64,000 bases of DNA, taken from the NCBI GenBank assembly GCA_024281175.1, contig JAMJTW010000008.1:94516-158515 (forward strand). The letters run 5' to 3'. The DNA is from Candidatus Thiovulum imperiosus (GTDB lineage: Bacteria; Campylobacterota; Campylobacteria; Campylobacterales; Thiovulaceae). A program made the position numbers and the translations under genes. Numbering within the stretch: position 1 is the stretch's first letter; each line of letters opens with the position of its first letter. Under the pieces are notes generated by a model that did not search any database, had not been told where the DNA came from, and was given only the letters and a program-made list of their open reading frames with translations. Shown here one piece after another: positions 9,666-16,754 of the stretch.

Positions 9666-10817
9666 TTAATGTAACTCTTCATTTAATTTTATCTCTCGTT
9701 TACTTCTAAAAGCGACAATTTTTCCAGTTTCAGACTCTTGTCTAAAGTGAACTCCATTTGCTCCAGAAAGTTCAACACCTTTGAAAAGAGTCTTTTTAGA
9801 TAGTTCAGGATTTGCTTCTTGAATTTTTGCAAACTCAACTTCAGAGATTGAAATTTTTGTTCCTTCTAAAATAGAGACTCCAGCATCTATGATACAGCCA
9901 TCACCAAGAGGAATTCCACAAACAGAGTTTGCTCCAAGAAGAGAATTTTTACCAATAGAGATTGGGTTTCCATTTGTTCCTGAAAGAACTCCAAGAATAC
10001 TAGCTCCACCACCAACATCTGAACCATCTCCAACAATAGCTGAACTAGAAATTCTACCTTCAACCATTGAAACACCAGTTGTTCCAGCATTAAAGTTTAT
10101 GTAAGAAGCACCCGGCATAACTGTTGTTCCAGCGTGTAAACTTGCCCCCATTCTAACTTTTGAAGCCTCAAGAATTCTTGTATTATCTTCAGGAATGATG
10201 TGTTGTAAAAATCTTGGAAACTTATCAACAGAGTCAATATTTGGATATTTTCCCTCAATCTTTAATTCCATCTCATTTTCTCGAAGCCAATTAAGTTCTA
10301 TTGGACTATTTCCACTCCAAGCCACATTTGGAAGAACACCGAAAGCACCATTTAAATTCAAACTTCTTAAAGGAGCTTTTTTAAGTGATAGCGCGTAAAG
10401 TTTTAAATAAGTTGCTTCTACTGATTGTAGAGGCTCATCTTTGAAAATGAAAACGAGTCGAAAGTTTTCTAAATTTTCCTCTTCTTTAAGTAATTTTAGA
10501 ACATCAATATTTTTGTGACCATCTTCTTTTGAGAATGGAGAAAATTTCTTTAATGCACCTTTAATAAGCTCTTTTGTTACAGGAAAAACAGCTTCACTCT
10601 GTGTGAAATCAAGATTTAGAGAGGAGAGAAGAACCGATGCTGAACCAAAATTCTCATTCCAGTTTACAAGAGGAAAAGATGCACTAATTACTTTCCCAGA
10701 CCCTTGTCCTAAATCTACTCGGCAAAAACCGAAACCAATCGGATTTACATAACCCTCACTATCTTGAACACTTTTTACAAAGTTTTTAAAATCATCTTTT
10801 GTCTCAATCTTTTTCAA
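9666..10817 (-). CDS. dapD: 2,3,4,5-tetrahydropyridine-2,6-dicarboxylate N-succinyltransferase
   Basis: Left-handed beta-helix region RMGASLHAGTTVMPGASYINFNAGTTGVSMVEGRISSSAIVGDGSDVGGGASILGVLSGTNGNPISIGKNSLLGANSV. Confidence 0.92.
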   Translation of the reverse strand: MKKIETKDDFKNFVKSVQDSEGYVNPIGFGFCRVDLGQGSGKVISASFPLVNWNENFGSASVLLSSLNLDFTQSEAVFPVTKELIKGALKKFSPFSKEDGHKNIDVLKLLKEEENLENFRLVFIFKDEPLQSVEATYLKLYALSLKKAPLRSLNLNGAFGVLPNVAWSGNSPIELNWLRENEMELKIEGKYPNIDSVDKFPRFLQHIIPEDNTRILEASKVRMGASLHAGTTVMPGASYINFNAGTTGVSMVEGRISSSAIVGDGSDVGGGASILGVLSGTNGNPISIGKNSLLGANSVCGIPLGDGCIIDAGVSILEGTKISISEVEFAKIQEANPELSKKTLFKGVELSGANGVHFRQESETGKIVAFRSKREIKLNEELH

Positions 10818-10856
10818 GAAAAATCCTTTTTTTTGGGAATTCTAACGCAAAACTTT

Positions 10857-10980
10857 AGAGTGTTCAAATAGACTTATGCCTCTCTTCTCATTTCAAGCTA
10901 CTCTAAAAATATCGGGAAAGAGACCTCTCCACTCCGCAATGCTCCAGTCAAGGCGATAAGAACTGCTACTTGGTCAGTCC
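10857..10980. repeat. MITE-like element, divergent copy with different core
   Basis: GAGTGTTCAAATAGacttatgcctctcttctcatttc at left, ctaCTTGGTCAGTCC at right; internal palindrome replaced by unrelated sequence. Confidence 0.5.
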
Positions 10981-10987
10981 TGTTATT

Positions 10988-11140
10988 TTTCCAGATGATT
11001 TTATTTTCACAGGTTCACTTTCAGCACAACATCGACAAGTTGGAAATGCCGTTCCTCCACTTTTGGCTTACCAAATTGCAAAAGAACTTAGAGAGGTTTT
11101 AAATGGTAGAGATTTAGAAATTGGAAAAGAAGTATCTTGA
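10988..11140 (+). pseudogene. C-terminal remnant of a DNA (cytosine-5) methyltransferase
   Basis: Translation FPDDFIFTGSLSAQHRQVGNAVPPLLAYQIAKELREVLNGRDLEIGKEVS*; QVGNAVPP is C5-MTase motif X. No upstream MTase sequence. Confidence 0.85.
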
Positions 11141-11148
11141 TAGTTTTA

Positions 11149-11919
11149 TCACTTTTTAAAATATAAAGGCATTTTTCCATTCTGCTTTTTAGCTCCAACT
11201 TCTTTCAGATACTTTCTAGCAGTCGAAAGAGATATTTCCAACTTTTCTGAAACTCCTCTTGCAGAAATAGGCTTTTCTAGGAGTTTTCTCAATTTTTTAA
11301 GTTTCAAATATTTCTCGATTCTAATTTTTTTTATTCCAAAAACTTCTCTAACATCTTTTCGGATAGTTGTTTCTGAAACTCCAAATTTTTCTGAAAGCTC
11401 TGAAATTTGAATATTCTCCAAATCTAGTTTTTGGATTTCTTCCAATCTCTCTTTTCTGGAAGTGAAAACTTTTTTAAAAACTGTATCTAAAATTTGTAAA
11501 TCTTCTTTTCTAAATCTGTTGTAAATAAAGTTCTCATTGTCATCAATTATCTTAAAACTCAATTCATTGTATCCAGCCATAAAACTATAAATTACAATAT
11601 ATTTTTCTAAAGTCTCTTTTGACACACTCTCTTTAATATCTTCATAAAAACCGACGAACTTACAACCCATAAATGGTTTATGAGTTAAAAGCTGAGCAAA
11701 AAGATAAGTTAAACTATTTACAGGAATTTTCTTTCTTTTAATTATGCTTCCAAAATATTCTAGTTTGATTTCCTCTTTTTCTGCAATTTCTTCAATATCT
11801 TCTTTCTCAACCATTCTTGTAAAAATTATTTTCTTTAATTCTGGTTCTAAATTTGAAAGAACCTCATCGACATATTGAACAAAATTATTTTTTTTGAGAA
11901 AATTTTTAGCAAAAATCAA
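11149..11919 (-). CDS. Hypothetical protein with C-terminal helix-turn-helix repeats
   Basis: ISELSEKFGVSETTIRKDVREVFGI and ISARGVSEKLEISLSTARKYLKEVGAK both look like HTH units. Confidence 0.65.
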   Translation of the reverse strand: MIFAKNFLKKNNFVQYVDEVLSNLEPELKKIIFTRMVEKEDIEEIAEKEEIKLEYFGSIIKRKKIPVNSLTYLFAQLLTHKPFMGCKFVGFYEDIKESVSKETLEKYIVIYSFMAGYNELSFKIIDDNENFIYNRFRKEDLQILDTVFKKVFTSRKERLEEIQKLDLENIQISELSEKFGVSETTIRKDVREVFGIKKIRIEKYLKLKKLRKLLEKPISARGVSEKLEISLSTARKYLKEVGAKKQNGKMPLYFKK

Positions 11920-11978
11920 AGCACCTATTTTTTTTCTGAAAAGAGTAACCTTTTTTGAAATATCTTTGGGTTTTTTAA

Positions 11979-12368
11979 CTATTTTTTCGGTTTTATAAAT
12001 TCTATTGGCTCAGAGTTGAAATCCACTTTTGTAGGAACTTCTACAAATCCTTGTGAAATTTCAATACTTCCAACTGTTCGCTTCATCTGCTCTATATTTA
12101 AAAACCAAATGTTTTTTATTTTAGATATTACGATAGGTTTGTCGTAAAGATAAAAATCTTCATCTAATTTGTATAGCTTTTCCTCTTCTAAATCTACTTC
12201 AATTGAAATTTCACACTCTTTTATCCATCTCTTCTTTGAAAGCAAAATATGGTTTGGATAGATATTTTGAATATCTGGAATTCTATTTTTAAGATATTTA
12301 ATAGGTAAAATCAACTCTGAACTTCCAAAAATATGGGCAAGTGAAGTAGAGGAAAGTGGAATATACAT
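11979..12368 (-). CDS. Hypothetical protein
   Basis: 129-codon ORF, same strand as the HTH protein; no family recognised. Confidence 0.5.
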   Translation of the reverse strand: MYIPLSSTSLAHIFGSSELILPIKYLKNRIPDIQNIYPNHILLSKKRWIKECEISIEVDLEEEKLYKLDEDFYLYDKPIVISKIKNIWFLNIEQMKRTVGSIEISQGFVEVPTKVDFNSEPIEFIKPKK

Positions 12369-12392
12369 TTAAATATTTTCTAAAATATATGT

Positions 12393-12530
12393 TTATGAAT
12401 TTACATTTTGCAACATTAAAATATCTTCTGTAAGCAGAAACAAGTTCTCTTTTGCACGAGTCATTCCAACATAATAATCATTCTTTAAAGTTAGTTTTGT
12501 ATATGTTGGAAGTTGGAGTTTTTTCATTTC
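12393..12530 (-). pseudogene. C-terminal remnant of a UvrD/Rep/RecD-like SF1 helicase
   Basis: Minus-strand translation KKLQLPTYTKLTLKNDYYVGMTRAKENLFLLTEDILMLQNVNS*; YVGMTRAKENL is the motif VI region. Confidence 0.8.
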
Positions 12531-12571
12531 TTGCCTTTTGGTTTTGTAATTTTAGCAAAATATTTCTGATA
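12517..12571. repeat. 55-bp leader repeat, copy A
   Basis: agttttttcatttcttgccttttGgttttgtaAttttagcaAaatatttctgata; 3 mismatches to 13130-13184. Confidence 0.85.
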
Positions 12572-12596
12572 CAATAAGATGTTTAAAAGAGGTCTT

Positions 12597-12869
12597 ATGA
12601 ATATACAATGGAGTGAAGATAAGAATAAAATTCTTAAAAAAGAGAGAATAGTAGTTTTTGAAGATATAGTTATCGCTATTGAAAATGATAGAGTTTTAGA
12701 TATTGTAAATCATACAAATATAGAGAAATATCCTAATCAGAAAATGTTGATTGTAAATATCAATAATTACGCTTATATTGTTCCATTCGTGAGAGACGAA
12801 AAAGGTATTTTTCTCAAAACTATTATTCCAAGTAGAAAAATGACAAAAAGGTATTTAAAAAATGGATAA
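12597..12869 (+). CDS. Putative toxin of a TA pair (BrnT-like)
   Basis: MNIQWSEDKNKILKKERIVVFEDIVIAIENDRVLDI...YAYIVPFVRDEKGIFLKTIIPSRKMTKRY; overlaps a CopG/BrnA-like ORF. Start set at MNIQW. Confidence 0.65.
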   Translation: MNIQWSEDKNKILKKERIVVFEDIVIAIENDRVLDIVNHTNIEKYPNQKMLIVNINNYAYIVPFVRDEKGIFLKTIIPSRKMTKRYLKNG

Positions 12870-13125
12870 GTACGAAAAAGATATTTTAGAAGATATTGAA
12901 AATGATGAGTTTCAAAGAGTTGAAAATTTTGAAGAAGAGTTAGGATTTCTAAAAAGAGCTTCATCAAATTATGCTAAAAAGAGTAAAAAAATTAGTATTA
13001 GACTTACAGAAAATGATTTAGAAAAGATAAAAAGTAAAGGTATAGAACTCTCAATTCCATATCAAACTCTTATCTCTTCTCTTATACATCAATTTGTGAA
13101 TGACAAAATTGAGGTTAGATTATAG
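12862..13125 (+). CDS. Putative CopG/BrnA-like antitoxin
   Basis: KKSKKISIRLTENDLEKIKSKGIELSIPYQTLISSLIHQFV ribbon-helix-helix-like pattern. Confidence 0.7.
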   Translation: MDKYEKDILEDIENDEFQRVENFEEELGFLKRASSNYAKKSKKISIRLTENDLEKIKSKGIELSIPYQTLISSLIHQFVNDKIEVRL

Positions 13126-13129
13126 TTAA

Positions 13130-13184
13130 AGTTTTTTCATTTCTTGCCTTTTAGTTTTGTATTTTTAGCACAATATTTCTGATA
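13130..13184. repeat. 55-bp leader repeat, copy B
   Basis: agttttttcatttcttgccttttAgttttgtaTttttagcaCaatatttctgata. Confidence 0.85.
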
Positions 13185-13214
13185 TGATTACATAAAAAAG
13201 TATGGTGTAATTTT

Positions 13215-13454
13215 ATGGTCAGAGTGGAAAAAGTTACTTTCAATTTGTCAGTAGATTTAAAAGAGAGAATGTTAGAAGTTAAAGAGGATATGAGTAAATC
13301 CTTGTCAGCTCTATACAATGAAGCAATCAGAGAATTTGTGGAAAGAAAAGAGTTAGAGAGATGGGAAAGAGCTTCAAAACTTGCTTCTAAAGATGGTGAA
13401 TATCTGAAAACGACTGATTTTGGAAAAGATAGTGGAGAGATTTTTGAGTATTAA
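13215..13454 (+). CDS. Putative ribbon-helix-helix antitoxin (MazE-like position)
   Basis: VEKVTFNLSVDLKERMLEVKEDMSKSLSALYNEAIREFVERKE; overlaps a PemK/MazF-like toxin. Confidence 0.75.
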   Translation: MVRVEKVTFNLSVDLKERMLEVKEDMSKSLSALYNEAIREFVERKELERWERASKLASKDGEYLKTTDFGKDSGEIFEY

Positions 13455-13800
13455 GCAGGGTGAAATTTGGCTTATTGAGTTTAATCCACAAGTTGGTGAA
13501 GAGATAAAAAAAGTTCGTCCTGCTGTTGTTGTAAGTTCAGATGTGATTGGAAAATTACCACTAAAAACTGTTGTGCCAATTACAAATTGGAATGAAAAAT
13601 TTTCTCAATATCCTTGGATTTTAAAAATAGAACCAACTAATGAAAATGGCTTAAAGAAAATTTCTGGAATTGATGCGTTTCAAGTGAAAAATTTATCTCA
13701 TCAAAGATTTATAAAGAAAATTGGTTTTATCGATGAGGGAATAATTGGAGAGATACATAAGAGAATTGCAAAAACTTTGAATCCTCTTTATGAGATTTAA
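13444..13800 (+). CDS. PemK/MazF-family mRNA interferase toxin
   Basis: LSIKQGEIWLIEFNPQVGEEIKKVRPAVVVSSDVIGKLPLKTVVPITNW; likely TTG start at 13444 inside the antitoxin ORF. Confidence 0.88.
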   Translation: MSIKQGEIWLIEFNPQVGEEIKKVRPAVVVSSDVIGKLPLKTVVPITNWNEKFSQYPWILKIEPTNENGLKKISGIDAFQVKNLSHQRFIKKIGFIDEGIIGEIHKRIAKTLNPLYEI

Positions 13801-13927
13801 AGTTTTACAAGAATTTCTTTGAGGTGATTGTAATCTCGGATAAGTCCAACTTCAAAATCTAATTTAGAGGCAACCCCTAATTTCAAAAAGTTCGGATTTT
13901 CCTCAACTCTCTTTTCTTGACATGTGT
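13800..13927 (-). pseudogene. Orphan C-terminal coding fragment, family unidentified
   Basis: Minus strand reads TCQEKRVEENPNFLKLGVASKLDFEVGLIRDYNHLKEILVKL*, with no upstream gene because the tnpB gene abuts it. Confidence 0.4.
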
Positions 13928-13932
13928 TTTCT

Positions 13933-15348
13933 CTAACTCACATTCAAAACAGTTGGTTCTATATTTTGTCCAAAGTATCTAAAGTTTGGAACTGCTTTTC
14001 GTAAAATATTGAATGCTCCATTTACATCAGCATTTAGAAGAATTCCATTTTTGCTTTTGTAAAGACCCCGCTTAACTCTTCTTCCTGAAAAAGAGTGTTT
14101 TTCGCCACTATATTTTTCTGGTAATTCATCAAAATCTATAAAACTAGCTTTACTTGTATAACTTTCATCAACTGTTTGAACTTTAATTCCATATGTTTCT
14201 AATTTGTATTTCAAAATTTCTGTAAATTGACCAAATGGCAAGGTTGAAATATTTTGATTATTTCTTTTTCCTAAATTTATTCGATTTAATGAATTTGTCA
14301 AATTCCCAATTAAGACCGTTGAAATATCTTCTTCAATAAATTTTTCAACAAGTAAATTTGTTGCTTTATGGACAAAATCTTTGATTTTATCATTTCTTTT
14401 ATCTGTAATTTTCTGTAACCTATTAGACCATTCTATTTTTCCATCTTTTGCAAGTTTAGAGCGATATTTAGCATAGTTCTTATTATAAAATTGATTTATC
14501 GATTTTAAAGGACGACCATTGATTATAAATGGATTAAGAGTTCCATTGCTAACCACAGTTGCAAAATTATTAACTCCTAAATCTATACTTGCAATATTGT
14601 TATTTTTTACAATTTGGGTAGTTTTTTCAGCTTCTTCAAAATGGAATATTGCTTCAAATTGATTAAATTTAAAATTAATCTCAATTTGTTTAATCTTTTT
14701 ACCTAAAATCTGTTGCGGAATTTTAATATACAAATTTGATTTAATCTCCAATATAGCTCTATTTTCTACAACCTGAAATGCTTGATAATTGTAAATTAAA
14801 GAATAAAAATCACTTTTGAGAAAATTTGGTGGTTTGGGCTTTCCTGAATGTTTGTTAGGATTTTTTCGCCAATCTGCAACTGCACTAAAATATGACATAA
14901 AATTTGAGTCTAATCTTCTTAAAGTTTGTTGAGAAACTTTAGCTTTTAGTTTCCGATAATTGATTTCGCCTTCAAGATTTTTTACATTTTTAATTATTTT
15001 ATCAATCTGATTTGAACCTATATATTTTCCACTTTCTTCAAACTCTTTTTTTACAATATATAGAGCTTGGTTGTAAAGATTTTTAGAGGCATGTGAAAGT
15101 TCTTTCAATCTCTGCAAGTTATCTTTTGATAAGCCTCTAATCTCTGTTTTCATTGCTTTTACAACAGTCTTTTCAGAAATTTCTATTTCTCTATTTTTAA
15201 TCTTTCTGTAAATGTCCCAAATTTCTGAAATATCTTTCAATTGAAGTTTGAACCTATTGAAAGTTTTCCAAACAATTTTTAAAACCCAACCTCTACTTTT
15301 TTTATGAGGTGTTTTTTTGAGAACATAGTTAAAAATATGTTTTTTCAT
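13933..15348 (-). mobile_element. tnpB: IS200/IS605-family TnpB-like RNA-guided nuclease, no adjacent TnpA
   Basis: ASIDLGVNNFATVVSNG (RuvC-I), TVLIGNL (RuvC-II position), VDESYTSKASFIDFDELP, GRRVKRGLYKSKNGILLNADVNGAFNILRKA (RuvC-III). Confidence 0.9.
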
Positions 15349-15569
15349 TTTAGTCCTTTTGTCGAACGGATGCCGAGGTTTAATTTATATCCACAAATAA
15401 TTTTTGCAATATTGGGAAAACCAACCCGCTATCCCATTGAGTTTTAAACCCTTTGGGACTACTTTTAAAGAATTGTATATTGGAATAGCTTTAATAACTC
15501 TTTAAGAGTTTTGTTTTGACTTAATAAGAGTCTTGTGTTGCTATATAATTTTTATAAAAGTTTGATTTT

Positions 15570-15788
15570 ATGGATTGGTTTGATTTAAAAAATAGATTAA
15601 AAGATATGGATATTTCGTTAAAAGATTTTTCAATAATTTTAGGTTTTAAATATAATAGTTTAATAAAGTGGAAGCAGACACAAATACCCGTTTGTGCAAT
15701 TTCAATGCTAGAACTTTTAGAAAAGATAAGTGTTGCTGAGAGAGGAGCTTTTATAGCAATTAAAAAAGCCCTACATAAAGAAAGTTAG
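15570..15788 (+). CDS. Small HTH/XRE-like protein
   Basis: LKDMDISLKDFSIILGFKYNSLIKWKQTQIPVCAISMLELL. Confidence 0.6.
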   Translation: MDWFDLKNRLKDMDISLKDFSIILGFKYNSLIKWKQTQIPVCAISMLELLEKISVAERGAFIAIKKALHKES

Positions 15789-16141
15789 TTTTTCTTAAGA
15801 TCGTTAGAAATAGTTTTTTGAGAAACACCCAGTTGATTTGCAATTTCTTGTTGTGTTTTCCCTTTGTTGTATAACTCTCTTGCTATCTGCTGTCTGCCAT
15901 TAGGAAACATCAAAGGAGCCGTTATGTTTGTAGTCTCTGTATAACCATTTATACTTGTTTGCTGACGAGTATATGTATAGTCTCCCGTTCCTACTTGAAT
16001 AGTTGTTGTATATTCATCTTGAGAAATTGAGTAGTTTTTTACAGAACCATTTCTAATTCCCTGAGATAACACTTCTAAAGTAGAAGCTATATTGTTGCTA
16101 TTTGCTTTACTAATGTCATTCACAGTTAAATCCTTTGTCAA
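15785..16141 (-). CDS. Small protein with C-terminal HTH
   Basis: NGRQQIARELYNKGKTQQEIANQLGVSQKTISNDLKKN. Confidence 0.65.
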   Translation of the reverse strand: MTKDLTVNDISKANSNNIASTLEVLSQGIRNGSVKNYSISQDEYTTTIQVGTGDYTYTRQQTSINGYTETTNITAPLMFPNGRQQIARELYNKGKTQQEIANQLGVSQKTISNDLKKN

Positions 16142-16247
16142 ATTATCTGAAACTATATATTAAAAAAGCTTTATCAATTCTTAGTAATTACTAGAAATTG
16201 TGGTATATTTCTAAAGTTTTTTAGATTTATAAAGGAATTACAAAATG

Positions 16248-16463
16248 ATGGCACTACAAAACCAACAACTTGAAACAGTTTTAAGAGATGAAGCAACTCG
16301 TTTAGGAGTTGGAATTAATGAGCTTTTAGAGAAAGCTGTTTCATCATTTTTTGGAGTTGAAAAGTTTACTGAAGAGATGGCTGAAAGAAAAAGAGAAGCC
16401 TTAAAAGATTTAGCAAATGGAGATACTACCAGCTGGAGTAGTTTAAAAGATGAACTCCTATGA
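16248..16463 (+). CDS. Putative antitoxin of a RelBE/ParDE-like pair
   Basis: Small ORF immediately upstream of and overlapping a RelE-like toxin. Confidence 0.65.
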   Translation: MALQNQQLETVLRDEATRLGVGINELLEKAVSSFFGVEKFTEEMAERKREALKDLANGDTTSWSSLKDELL

Positions 16464-16726
16464 GTTACAGAATTGAACTCCATAAAAGAGTTGAAAAGTT
16501 TTTAAGAAAACAGGACAGGGGATTTATTCAGAGAGTTAATACCATATTTACAAAGTTATCTGAGAACCCATTAAACTTTCAGGAACTTGATATAAAACAG
16601 CTTCAAGGTGGAACAGACGATTATCGAATAAGAGTTGGAAAGTATAGATTTATATATACAATTATTGAAAATAAATTAGTTATCTATATTTATGATGCTG
16701 GAAGTAGAGGAGATATTTACAAATAG
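16460..16726 (+). CDS. RelE/ParE-family toxin
   Basis: MSYRIELHKRVEKFLRKQD...LQGGTDDYRIRVGKYRFIYTIIENKLVIYIYDAGSRGDIYK. Confidence 0.9.
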   Translation: MSYRIELHKRVEKFLRKQDRGFIQRVNTIFTKLSENPLNFQELDIKQLQGGTDDYRIRVGKYRFIYTIIENKLVIYIYDAGSRGDIYK

Positions 16727-16727
16727 T

Positions 16728-16747
16728 TTCCCCTAACAAAGGGGAAA
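16728..16747. terminator. Bidirectional hairpin between convergent genes
   Basis: TTTCCCC TAACAAA GGGGAAA. Confidence 0.7.
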
Positions 16748-16754
16748 AAGAAAA

